A stretch of DNA of 11,617 bases from an uncultured Prevotella sp. GTDB taxonomy: Bacteria > Bacteroidota > Bacteroidia > Bacteroidales > Bacteroidaceae. Shown one piece after another: positions 1 to 6,439 of the stretch; within the stretch, counting starts at the first letter, position 1; each line of letters starts with the position of its first letter. Made by a program: the position numbers and the translations under genes. The notes under the pieces are model-generated. The model did no database searches, was not told where the DNA came from, and was given only the letters and a program-made list of their open reading frames with translations. The stretch is from assembly GCA_900542795.1 (NCBI GenBank), contig UQPD01000082.1, positions 1 to 11,617 of the forward strand, read 5' to 3'.

Positions 1-177
1 AGGCATTTAATTAGTCAAACTATCAAAGAACTCTTTGGCTGGCAGCGCAAAGCGGCTTAGCCGATAACCCATTTTTTTACGAACTATTGATATTAAAAAA
101 GGCGATAAATTACAATAATCTGCGCTCTGCAGGGTATGCTACTTTAATGGGAGCGTATCTCGAATGGCATCAAACAT
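1..177 (+). pseudogene. Possible 3' tail of an intron-encoded protein, interrupted by TAG
   Basis: Frame 1 is open from the window edge to a TAG at 58-60 (ending FGWQRKAA). The same frame then stays open for another 38 codons to a second TAG at 175-177 (ending EWHQT), a few bases before intron domain V. Group II introns usually encode a reverse transcriptase/maturase in domain IV, whose stop codon lies shortly upstream of domain V, so the position fits. I do not recognise maturase motifs in these few residues, and the second segment could be open by chance. It may be the end of an intact maturase (stop at 60), a maturase with a nonsense mutation, or not coding at all. Confidence 0.25.
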
Positions 178-180
178 AGG

Positions 181-280
181 AAGCGCCGTATGCGGAACCG
201 CACGTACGGTGGTGTGAGAGGTCGGTAAACATGAAAGTAGGAGATAAACACCTATGATTAGTATTTACCTCCTACTCGAT
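181..280 (+). ncRNA. Group II intron 3' end (domains V and VI)
   Basis: Bases 184-211 fold as a group II domain V. GCCGTA (185-190) pairs with TACGGT (205-210), a two-base bulge CG (203-204) sits on the 3' side, and an upper TGCG/CGCA stem closes a four-base GAAC loop. The catalytic-triad position reads CGC, a known variant of AGC. The sequence GTGTGAGAGG follows, as is typical between domains V and VI. Domain VI then contains GGTAAA (224-229) pairing with TTTACC (264-269), with a candidate branch-point A in CTACTCGAT. The 3' splice site is probably after 280. The 5' end and most of the ribozyme lie outside the window. The element is a self-splicing retroelement, and the sequence from 281 on would be its 3' exon. 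Confidence 0.85.
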
Positions 281-303
281 TCTATGGGAGTAACTACCTC
301 TGA

Positions 304-334
304 TTATGAACTCTATGCATTTTGATGTTCATAA
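304..334. terminator. Stem-loop just after the stop of the 335-1054 gene
   Basis: TTATGAAC (304-311) and GTTCATAA (327-334) form a perfect 8-bp inverted repeat around a 15-base loop. It abuts the TAG stop of the minus-strand gene. There is no clear run of T after the stem in the minus direction, so intrinsic termination is not assured. The intron 3' end lies 23 bases away. Confidence 0.4.
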
Positions 335-1054
335 CTATCTCTTGTTGTTTAGAATTTGTGATTTCTTATCCTCATTATAATTGAGTGTAGTTTCAACGTA
401 GCCTTTCAGGATGTCATTCTCCTTAATGGCTTCCCAATATACAAGATGTATCTTGAACTCGCAACTATCGTTTTCATTTTCGAATACCATAGACACCGGA
501 TTCTCTTGACCTTTTTCTTGTTTTGGGATAATAGCAATATATCTGCTATCCTGCAAGTCCTTTTTTATTTCTTCATAGAACTTGTTCACAATCTCATTGT
601 TTCCAAGTTTTCTTTTACGGTCAATAATCGTTGTTTGTGAATCATTGTTCGGACCATACTTCAACAAAAGAAACTTTTCTTTGAGTTGAAAGAACAAGTT
701 TGAGGTATGATTTTTGTTGTATTTCGTATGATCCTTTAAGTATTCTTTATGGTGACTTTTTTGTTCATCTAAATTATAATAACCACCAGCACTAGCCTTG
801 GCCTCAATGAAAAAGACAATGGTCTTGCCTAATTTATTCTTAGCGGTAATTACTAAATCAGGGTCGCCGAAACCAGACAAGGAGAATTCGGAATAAAGTT
901 TGAAATCTTGAAATGTTTCTGTTTCGCCTGCCATGCGCAGGAATTCATTCATAGCCTCGTTTGCTGCCTTCTCGTCCTTGTTCAATGCAATACCATAGAA
1001 TAGAGCGTTCATTGCTCCTCGTTCAGAATAACCTACAATCTTAATAGTGTTCAT
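335..1054 (-). CDS. PD-(D/E)XK nuclease-like hypothetical protein
   Basis: This 239-residue soluble protein has no signal peptide or membrane segment. Residues 61-88 read GFGDPDLVI, then FFIEAKAS. The pattern is P65-D66 followed 18 residues later by E84-x-K86 at the end of a hydrophobic strand, which is the core signature of the PD-(D/E)XK nuclease superfamily (restriction enzymes, repair nucleases and many defence effectors). The C-terminal half is lysine- and asparagine-rich and carries no motif I know. The start ATG lies only 6 bases after the stop of a WYL-type regulator stub, suggesting the two were once an operon. A restriction or defence role is inference; an inactive or structural member of the fold is possible. 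It is AT-rich compared with the LptD region, consistent with horizontal acquisition. Confidence 0.65.
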   Translation of the reverse strand: MNTIKIVGYSERGAMNALFYGIALNKDEKAANEAMNEFLRMAGETETFQDFKLYSEFSLSGFGDPDLVITAKNKLGKTIVFFIEAKASAGGYYNLDEQKSHHKEYLKDHTKYNKNHTSNLFFQLKEKFLLLKYGPNNDSQTTIIDRKRKLGNNEIVNKFYEEIKKDLQDSRYIAIIPKQEKGQENPVSMVFENENDSCEFKIHLVYWEAIKENDILKGYVETTLNYNEDKKSQILNNKR

Positions 1055-1060
1055 ATTTAT

Positions 1061-1174
1061 CTATATTTTATTAAACATTCTTCTAATTTTTCTTTCTGTC
1101 TGAACCTGCAAACTATGAGGTTCAAGCACCTCAACCTTTTCGCCCATTGGCAACGTCTTGATAGTAGGACCAGA
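1061..1174 (-). pseudogene. C-terminal remnant of a WYL-domain regulator
   Basis: A 37-codon open stretch on the minus strand encodes TIKTLPMGEKVEVLEPHSL, then a basic helix ending FNKI and a TAG stop. This is the usual C-terminal end of WYL-domain regulators (WCX part: G-x-x-VEVLEP-x-SL plus an amphipathic helix). It aligns with the tail of the intact regulator in this window (LGASVEMLEPLEY...). A TAG precedes it at 1175-1177, and further upstream plausible coding fragments lie in other frames (one contains LVWSYYQDVA). No complete regulator can be read, so I infer truncation and frameshift. Its original target was probably the adjacent nuclease-like gene. Confidence 0.6.
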
Positions 1175-1275
1175 CTAAAGGGTAAGTACCTTGTGTGGTA
1201 TGATGCTGTTGAATAGTATCTGCAGTAAAGGTACTATTTTTATCAATCTATTGCAACAAAATACACTATATATTA

Positions 1276-1317
1276 TTATTGACATTTTTTAGTATCACCC
1301 TCAGTGATTCTATTCAT
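1276..1317 (-). CDS. Tiny ORF (13 codons) overlapping the upstream ORF by ATGA
   Basis: This reads MNRITEGDTKKCQ and stops. Its ATG overlaps the TGA of the ORF at 1314-1460 in the ATGA arrangement common in translationally coupled pairs. At this length it may be chance, or the start of a gene cut short by the same decay that hit the WYL remnant downstream. No function can be given. Confidence 0.15.
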   Translation of the reverse strand: MNRITEGDTKKCQ

Positions 1318-1460
1318 GCGTGCGTCCTTTCAATTATGATATACAACTTACTGAACTTTATAATAGGGCGACCACGATATGTTGATGTGTTATAACCATT
1401 TGATTTTGCCCTGTCTATTATTTGGTTGCGATATTCTTCGGGATAATAGATTGTTAGCAA
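1314..1460 (-). CDS. Small ORF, possible gene fragment (48 aa)
   Basis: The minus-strand frame is open from 1496 to the stop at 1314-1316. A TTG at 1458-1460 is the only plausible start I see. The product contains YYPEEYRNQIIDRAKS and later GRPIIKFSKLYIIIERTHA, a composition that looks protein-like (a helix, then a strand) rather than random. I do not recognise it. It may be a small protein, or the C-terminal piece of a lost gene in the decayed minus-strand set. It lies divergently from the intact WYL gene starting at 1551. Confidence 0.25.
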   Translation of the reverse strand: MLTIYYPEEYRNQIIDRAKSNGYNTSTYRGRPIIKFSKLYIIIERTHA

Positions 1461-1524
1461 TTTAGACGTTCTTTCTGCAAAAAATATCTGAAGAACTTAC
1501 GCAATTTCTTTATGATTCTTCCGT

Positions 1525-1532
1525 TATCTTTA
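1525..1532 (+). promoter_or_regulatory. Candidate -7 box of the WYL regulator
   Basis: TATCTTTA matches the Bacteroidetes -7 element TAnnTTTG at seven of eight positions and lies 18 bases before the ATG at 1551. It falls inside the longer open frame beginning at 1512, which supports the 1551 start. No good TTG -33 element is seen at the usual spacing, so support is modest. Confidence 0.3.
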
Positions 1533-1550
1533 ATAAAGTTGCAGAAAATC

Positions 1551-2462
1551 ATGATAAGTAAAACCTATCTCAGATATATTTGGCTACTTGATACAATTTT
1601 TGGGTCAAGAGAGCCTTTAACCTACGACCATATTGTCAGAATGTGGGGAGGTTCTCCTTATGCTTATATGGGTGGTTTGTCGATCCGTACCTTCCACGAA
1701 CATCGTAAAGGTATCGAAGAAATGTTTGGAGTTATCATAGAATGTGACAAATCCAAGGGATACACATATTACATCAAAAATCCTGAGGTGCTAAAGCAAA
1801 ATCCTTATGCCCAACTGTTATTGCGAAAGTATAGTGTACCACAGGAATTCTCAACTTTCAACATGATGCGCGATCGTATCTTGCTGGAAGAAATACCTCA
1901 TGGCACAGCATACTTTGATGATGTAGTTGAATCTATGAGGACTAATACAGAACTTATAATTGACTATCAACGTTATGAAGGGAAAAGCGAAACACTTACC
2001 ATGCAACCTTATTCCATGAAGGTCTATGATAGAAGGTGGTATGTTCTTGGTTATATAAAAGAAAAAGAATCCATTAGACACCTGGCATTGGAAAGATTCC
2101 TTGATCTGCAAACAACCAGTCAGAAATTTGAGTACCCGAAGGATTTCAATCCACGAAAGTACTATGATCATGTGGTAGGAATCTACGTGAATGAAGACCT
2201 CCCTATAGTTAAATTGAAATTAAGAGTGTATGGTGTACAGATGGAATACATGAGAATGTTGCCACTTCACAAGTCACAGAGCGAGGTCAAATCAAGATGT
2301 GGAGAGTTTGCAGAGTTCACGTATCGGCTATGTCTTACCCCAGAACTAAAATCAAAGATACTGGCATTGGGGGCGAGCGTTGAAATGCTTGAACCCTTGG
2401 AATATCGCGAAGAGATAATGGCTCAAATAAGTTCTACTCTTGATAGATACATGAAAAAATGA
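1551..2462 (+). CDS. WYL-domain transcriptional regulator
   Basis: A 303-residue regulator with three parts. Residues 1-80 form an N-terminal winged-helix-like region (SKTYLRYIWLLDTIF, then LSIRTFHEHRKGIEEMFG, a plausible recognition segment). The WYL domain lies at about 130-190, with the hallmark RRWYVLGY at 161-168 and the following RHLALERF. The C-terminal extension at about 215-300 ends LGASVEMLEPLEY plus a helix. WYL domains sense ligands, thought to be nucleotides or nucleic acid, and many such proteins repress phage-defence operons. The ATG at 1551 is preferred to the in-frame ATG at 1512 because typical WYL N-termini begin a few residues before this motif and a -7-like box lies between. 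The metallo-beta-lactamase-fold gene follows 127 bases downstream on the same strand and is the likely target. Confidence 0.88.
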   Translation: MISKTYLRYIWLLDTIFGSREPLTYDHIVRMWGGSPYAYMGGLSIRTFHEHRKGIEEMFGVIIECDKSKGYTYYIKNPEVLKQNPYAQLLLRKYSVPQEFSTFNMMRDRILLEEIPHGTAYFDDVVESMRTNTELIIDYQRYEGKSETLTMQPYSMKVYDRRWYVLGYIKEKESIRHLALERFLDLQTTSQKFEYPKDFNPRKYYDHVVGIYVNEDLPIVKLKLRVYGVQMEYMRMLPLHKSQSEVKSRCGEFAEFTYRLCLTPELKSKILALGASVEMLEPLEYREEIMAQISSTLDRYMKK

Positions 2463-2589
2463 AGAAATTTAATGGTGTTATGCGGAGTTTTAGCATACAA
2501 TACTCTTCAAACACCCGATTCTACAGGTTTTCATTCGTATATATATTATAGAGATAGATCATTTCATTTTTAAAGTAAACGATAAGAAT
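2463..2589 (+). other. WYL-MBL intergenic spacer with imperfect stem-loop
   Basis: GGTGTT (2474-2479) and AACACC (2510-2515) can pair, with an inner TATGC/GCATA stem. No T-run follows, so it is not an obvious terminator. I see no clear TAnnTTTG box, so the MBL gene is probably read from upstream, or from a promoter too divergent to recognise. The spacer could also hold an operator for the WYL protein. Confidence 0.3.
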
Positions 2590-4497
2590 ATGACAATGAA
2601 TGAGAAGAAGTTGATGGGTATCAGAATTATAGTACATCGTGGAACCAATCAGATTGGTGGATGCGTTACTGAGTATGAGTGCCGTGTTTTTCATCTGTTT
2701 GTGGACTATGGTGAACAGTTGCCTGGTTATGAGCATACAGAAATGGAGATAGAAGGACTCACTAAAGGTGATGTCTCCAATTCTGCTTTGCTGATAACTC
2801 ATTATCATGGTGATCATATCGGCAAGGTAAGTGAGTTGAGCAGCGAGATTCCTGTATATATGGGTAAGACTGGTTGTGAAATCTGCCAAGAATTTGAACT
2901 TCACATGTCACACATACCTGGAGAAGAGGGTAAAAGACATCGCTTGATGGCAGATAGAGTTGCTGAGTTTAAACATTTTGAGCCAGGGCATACCTTTGAG
3001 GTGGGGCCATTCAAGATTATGCCAATAGTGATGGATCACTCGGCATTTGATGCCTATGCTTTCAAGATTGAGGCAGATGGCAGAAAGATTTTTCATACTG
3101 GTGATTTCCGTACCCATGGTTTCCGAAGCAAGATGTTGCCAACGGTTATTGAAAAACGCATCGGAAAAGTGGATTGTGTGGTATCTGAAGGCACCAATGT
3201 TGAGCGAAGCAAGGATACCAATACCAAGACAGAGCGGGATGTCAAGGATGAGTTTGTAGATAATTTCAAGGAGAATAAGTATAATGTGGTGTATGTGTCA
3301 TCCACGAACATAGACAGATTGTTTGCCCTCTATCATGCAGCTTGTGAAGCAGATAGAATGTTTGTCTTGGATGATTTTGCCAAGAAGATGATGGATGCGT
3401 CAACAAACATTGACAAGCTTTGGGGCAAGTCTCGCTTCTATAAAATTCAGAGAGAGCAGAAGGTTCCACAGGTCTTATGGAAAGATAGGGTGATAAACAG
3501 TAAATTCTATCATGCTATGGAATCTCATGGTTATGTGTTGATTGCCAGAGCAAATGACAAGTTTGATGAGTGGCTAAAGAAGATGCCAAGCGAGGGAAGA
3601 AAAGTTTATCTCTCTATGTGGAAGGGCTATGTGGATAATCCAGAAAGTCCGGCTTATAACAAAAGGTTGGCAGAGGCTGTTGGTAAGGATTATGTTCATA
3701 TCCATACCAGTGGGCATTGTGATGTGAACAGTATGAACAAGTTGTTTGAAATGTTGGAGCCTAAGGTGATAATTCCAATTCATACCAATAGCCCAGAGAA
3801 ATTTGTGGCAGCTTTCCATTCCTGGAATGTGAAGATGTTGGAGGATGGAGAAATTTTTAGTACCAACCCATTTGGCGATATACCTGTGCATGAGGAAGGT
3901 GATACCTTTTTGAGTGCAATATGTCTTTCAGAGAATCAAGATTCTGATGATGATGTCAGGATTTCTTCTGTGGATGAGAGACTTAAATGGTGGAAACTAG
4001 ATTATAAGAATATAAGTTCGTTTGATGATAGTAATCTGGCAAGAGAGACCTTGAAACTTGTTCGAGCAGACAAGAATGTGCTTGCTTTTGAGATTTGGAG
4101 TGAGTGTGACTTTGCGCTAATCTTAGGGGAAGTTTATCGAAGAGACAAGACTTTCTACGCAAATCTTGACTCGAAATGTACTTTTGCTTCTGGTGAGATG
4201 GTATTGGCGATCATGCGTTTGCCATTCTCATGGAATTTGATTCCAGTGAAGGTAATGGAATTTGCTACCAAGGAAGCATTGAAAAACGTATATGATGAGG
4301 GTTTGTTAGATATTGGTATATCAGATTTCGATGAATTTTATGAGTCGTATGAGCCTGTTGCGCATTATGCTCCAGACATGATAGTGAAGCCTTTGGTTGA
4401 CATAGAGACTTTTGAAGGCAAGGTGCTATGTGATTTGGTACCTGTTCGCTATCTGTTTCCTATGGATGTAGTGGAGCAACTTCATAAGAAAAAATGA
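2590..4497 (+). CDS. MBL-fold (RNase J/beta-CASP-like) hydrolase with novel C-terminal domain
   Basis: A 635-residue cytosolic protein. The N-terminal two thirds is a metallo-beta-lactamase fold of the RNase J type: strand VHRGTNQIGG (15-24), zinc motif HYHGDH (71-76, preceded by LLIT), H150 in MDHSAF, D172 in HTGDF, and late histidines H377 in TSGH and H398 in IPIHTNS. The arrangement TSGH...PKVIIPIH is typical of beta-CASP nucleases such as RNase J, which act on RNA ends, so RNA cleavage is a reasonable inference. Residues from about 450 to 635 form an extra region rich in D, E, W and F that I do not recognise. RNase J is usually about 550 residues with a different tail. In-frame ATGs at 2590, 2596 and 2614 are all possible starts. 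The gene follows a WYL regulator, a context often seen for defence genes; a housekeeping RNase role looks less likely. Confidence 0.8.
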   Translation: MTMNEKKLMGIRIIVHRGTNQIGGCVTEYECRVFHLFVDYGEQLPGYEHTEMEIEGLTKGDVSNSALLITHYHGDHIGKVSELSSEIPVYMGKTGCEICQEFELHMSHIPGEEGKRHRLMADRVAEFKHFEPGHTFEVGPFKIMPIVMDHSAFDAYAFKIEADGRKIFHTGDFRTHGFRSKMLPTVIEKRIGKVDCVVSEGTNVERSKDTNTKTERDVKDEFVDNFKENKYNVVYVSSTNIDRLFALYHAACEADRMFVLDDFAKKMMDASTNIDKLWGKSRFYKIQREQKVPQVLWKDRVINSKFYHAMESHGYVLIARANDKFDEWLKKMPSEGRKVYLSMWKGYVDNPESPAYNKRLAEAVGKDYVHIHTSGHCDVNSMNKLFEMLEPKVIIPIHTNSPEKFVAAFHSWNVKMLEDGEIFSTNPFGDIPVHEEGDTFLSAICLSENQDSDDDVRISSVDERLKWWKLDYKNISSFDDSNLARETLKLVRADKNVLAFEIWSECDFALILGEVYRRDKTFYANLDSKCTFASGEMVLAIMRLPFSWNLIPVKVMEFATKEALKNVYDEGLLDIGISDFDEFYESYEPVAHYAPDMIVKPLVDIETFEGKVLCDLVPVRYLFPMDVVEQLHKKK

Positions 4498-4529
4498 TAG
4501 GGTGTACGGTATGTAAGAGTGTTTCTATA

Positions 4530-4567
4530 AACTGCATAGTGTATTAAGCACCATGCAGTTCTTATTT
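4530..4567 (+). terminator. Terminator-like hairpin after the MBL gene
   Basis: AACTGCAT (4530-4537) pairs with ATGCAGTT (4553-4560), and the stem extends through GTG/CAC past one mismatch around a 7-base loop. CTTATTTTAT follows. The stem is 33 bases after the MBL stop. The T-rich tail is weak but compatible with intrinsic termination in an AT-rich genome. Confidence 0.55.
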
Positions 4568-4614
4568 TATACCAAACTAATATGATAACATCAGAAAAGG
4601 ATTTGAGAAAAAAG

Positions 4615-4646
4615 TTGATAGATGTGAAGAATTAGCAGTACCTTTG
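4615..4646 (+). promoter_or_regulatory. Upstream promoter of the DUF6155-like gene
   Basis: TTG (4615-4617), a spacer of 21 bases and TACCTTTG (4639-4646) match the Bacteroidetes housekeeping promoter (TTG, N19-21, TAnnTTTG). Transcription would start near 4653, at the edge of the repeated GGCTGCACCTCAGCA element. Confidence 0.55.
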
Positions 4647-4655
4647 CATAAGATA

Positions 4656-4719
4656 GGCTGCACCTCAGCAAAAAACTCAAGCATGCTTGGCTTTTTGCGT
4701 TCGGTTTGCACTATCTTTG
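4656..4719 (+). promoter_or_regulatory. Repeat-associated promoter of the DUF6155-like gene
   Basis: The stretch begins with GGCTGCACCTCAGCA (4656-4670), passes a CAAGCATGCTTG palindrome (4678-4689), and ends in TTCGGTTTGCAC followed by TATCTTTG (4712-4719), a good -7 box. A TTG sits 22 bases before it. The same arrangement occurs on the minus strand upstream of the HD gene (9893-9967). A start near 4726 leaves a leader of about 13 bases before the ATG at 4739. Confidence 0.6.
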
Positions 4720-4738
4720 GTGGAAAAATATAATAGTT

Positions 4739-5263
4739 ATGTCAAAAACAACGATTAAGAAACTTCTTCAATCCATGTCGAAGGAAGAGATTATAGAAAT
4801 GGTTATTGAAATGTATGATGCTCGTAAGGAAGCAAAGGAGTTTCTGGAGTATTATGCAAGTCCTAACGAAAATGGTAAACTCGAAGCATACAAAAAGATT
4901 GTTCGTGCTGAGTTTTATCCTGAGGGACATCGTGAACCCAAAACACGTTTTACGGTTTGCAGAAAAGCTATAGCTGATTTTAAAAAACTCAAGCCATCAG
5001 CCGATGCTCTGTCTGAACTGATGTTATCGTATATGGAATATGCCATAAAGTTTACATACGACTTTGGCGATATGTGGGAACAGTATTATGACTCTGTTGA
5101 GGGTAATTTCAAAAAGACCGCACAGTTTATTGCAAAAAATAATTTGTGGGAGAAGTATGACAAACGGCTCCTACAGTGTGTTGAATGGGCAAGCGGATGC
5201 GGCTATGGGTTCGCTGATATTATTGCTGATACGTATGAAGAAGCAAAGCTGTTAAACGTATGA
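4739..5263 (+). CDS. DUF6155-like small cytosolic protein
   Basis: A 174-residue soluble protein beginning MSKTTIKKLLQSMSKEEIIE. It is largely helical and contains the segment RAEFYPEGHREPKTRFTVCR, a pattern (an aromatic and P-E-G stretch, then basic K-x-R residues and a helix) I associate with the DUF6155 family of Bacteroidetes, whose function is unknown. The C-terminal part has WEKYDKRLLQCVEWASGCGYG. The family call is from memory and not certain. The ATG at 4739 is chosen over an in-frame TTG at 4706 because the latter lies upstream of the -7 box. The gene is monocistronic: a hairpin closes the preceding gene and a strong terminator follows. Confidence 0.7.
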   Translation: MSKTTIKKLLQSMSKEEIIEMVIEMYDARKEAKEFLEYYASPNENGKLEAYKKIVRAEFYPEGHREPKTRFTVCRKAIADFKKLKPSADALSELMLSYMEYAIKFTYDFGDMWEQYYDSVEGNFKKTAQFIAKNNLWEKYDKRLLQCVEWASGCGYGFADIIADTYEEAKLLNV

Positions 5264-5484
5264 CAGATTTGTTGATGATGGAATAGCGTAATATGCAAAA
5301 TATTACTTGTGCAACTTTCGACGGGTACTCCTTAATGATAACAAGCTATTATCGAATTCTGCGCAAGTTGTTCGTTTTTTGTCAAAAAATGTCCATCAGA
5401 ATTAAGTATTAAGTATTACAAACTAAGTGAGTTACGCTATCAAAAATCGTACAGAAAAAAAATGTGGATTTTGAACACCTACTT
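5264..5484. other. Intergenic spacer with long-range stem and AATGTCCATC motif
   Basis: No gene is seen. ACTTGTGC (5303-5310) can pair with GCGCAAGT (5361-5368) around a loop of about 50 bases that contains a smaller GATAA/TTATC pairing, and a T-run (5375-5380) follows. It may be a read-through terminator or a small structured RNA, but support is thin. Bases 5378-5400 carry TTTGTCAAAAAATGTCCATC, the same motif family as at 10108 and 11470, followed by a short TTAAGTA repetition. Confidence 0.35.
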
Positions 5485-5535
5485 AAAACGAGTGCGCAGT
5501 ATGAGAATAATTCACTCATATTGCGCACTCGTTTT
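5485..5535. terminator. Strong bidirectional terminator
   Basis: A 21-base arm (5485-5505) is complementary to 5515-5535 with a single position that becomes a G-U pair in RNA. The 9-base loop is AT-rich. The stem core is GAGTGCGCA/TGCGCACTC, flanked by AAAA on one side and a run of seven T on the other, so it can stop transcription from both strands. It lies between two convergent genes, the DUF6155-like gene and the BACON lipoprotein. Confidence 0.9.
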
Positions 5536-5571
5536 TTTAAGCAATGAAGATGTTCGCTATTCCTAAAAAAA

Positions 5572-6351
5572 TTAGTTAGCGTTTTGAATTACCGTAATCT
5601 TATTAGACACGCCATTTGAGGTAAGCGTGAGTTGGGCTGTACGTGCACTACCCGTGGTGTTCTTCTCGAGCGTGAGTTCCACATTCTGAACTTTACAAGG
5701 CGTGTAGGCAGGAGTTCCCACCAAGTTGCCAGGTTCGGGTACTTTGAGCCATGACTCCGATGAGGTTAGCGTGGCATTGGTAGAATATACCGTGAAAGAA
5801 ACGTAAGGTTTCACATTCTTAGAACCTACCACATAACCATCAGCACTGATGTTTTTAAGCGTAAAAGTTCCATTGTCTACAACTTTATCATTAGGATCTT
5901 TTTCCAAAGCAGGGTAATCAATGTTGAGCAACGGATACTGAAGGATGTAAAGAGGTGTGGTACCAATTTTACCAAACTCACTTGTTACCATTATGTTTGT
6001 ATGACGTGTTTTGCCTGTTGTGTTAGGCTGAAGCTTAAGGTCGATGCGGTTGCTATAGAGCACTTGCCAATTGCCTGCAGCAATTTTTTGAGTGAAAGGC
6101 GGTGTTTGACCTTTATAACTTACGCTGAGCCATTCCTCGTCATACGACTTATTTAATGTCCAAGTGTCGGTTGTCGCTACAAAGCATGAGTCTACCGTTT
6201 GATCGGCATAAGCCACGATGTCGCTAATGTATACACTGGGGGTGTTACGGAAATAGTAGAAGGTGTGATTCTCGTAAGAGCTATCGCCACACGATGTTAA
6301 ACCTGTTGCAACTGCTAATGTTGCTAAGGCACCAAGGATAAATGTTCTCAT
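5572..6351 (-). CDS. Surface or periplasmic lipoprotein with two BACON-like domains
   Basis: A 259-residue protein whose first 20 residues form a hydrophobic signal peptide ending LTSC, a lipobox with C21 as the lipidated cysteine. The acidic GDSS after the cysteine is compatible with export to the surface in Bacteroidetes. Two related beta-sandwich units follow: one with EWLSV (73-77) and NTTGKTRHTNIMVTS (110-124), the other with SWLKV (200-204) and NTTGSARTAQLTLTS (231-245), ending ITVIQ. W-L-x-V followed by N-T-T-G-x-x-R-x-x-x-L-x-x-x-S is the BACON pattern, a domain often involved in carbohydrate or mucin contact or acting as a spacer. It lies 88 bases after lptD on the same strand and may be cotranscribed. 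The specific ligand is unknown. Confidence 0.85.
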   Translation of the reverse strand: MRTFILGALATLAVATGLTSCGDSSYENHTFYYFRNTPSVYISDIVAYADQTVDSCFVATTDTWTLNKSYDEEWLSVSYKGQTPPFTQKIAAGNWQVLYSNRIDLKLQPNTTGKTRHTNIMVTSEFGKIGTTPLYILQYPLLNIDYPALEKDPNDKVVDNGTFTLKNISADGYVVGSKNVKPYVSFTVYSTNATLTSSESWLKVPEPGNLVGTPAYTPCKVQNVELTLEKNTTGSARTAQLTLTSNGVSNKITVIQNAN

Positions 6352-6402
6352 ATTGATATGTTTTTAATTTTCGTTTTTGAAGTTTGTTTTTTGGGGAAAT
6401 AG

Positions 6403-6429
6403 AAGTCGTCTGAACTTTTATGACGACTT
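6403..6429 (-). terminator. Hairpin between lptD and the BACON gene
   Basis: AAGTCGTC (6403-6410) and GACGACTT (6422-6429) form a perfect 8-bp stem with an 11-base loop, 10 bases past the lptD stop. No good T-tract follows in the minus direction, so it may be a partial terminator or an mRNA-stabilising hairpin rather than a full stop. Confidence 0.45.
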
Positions 6430-6439
6430 ATTTAGGAAC

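Noticed and set aside
446..640. 64-codon plus-strand ORF opposite the nuclease-like gene
   Set aside because: It is antisense to a gene with a recognisable PD-(D/E)XK motif and has no independent support.
1512..1550. Upstream ATG of the WYL gene
   Set aside because: The added 13 residues are not typical of the family and contain a -7-like box; 1551 is preferred.
2908..3891. Antisense and alternative-frame ORFs within the MBL gene
   Set aside because: The product is well explained by one frame with zinc motifs; the others have random-looking composition rich in C, H and W.
4706..4738. TTG start for the DUF6155-like gene
   Set aside because: It lies upstream of and overlaps the -7 box TATCTTTG; the ATG at 4739 is well placed.
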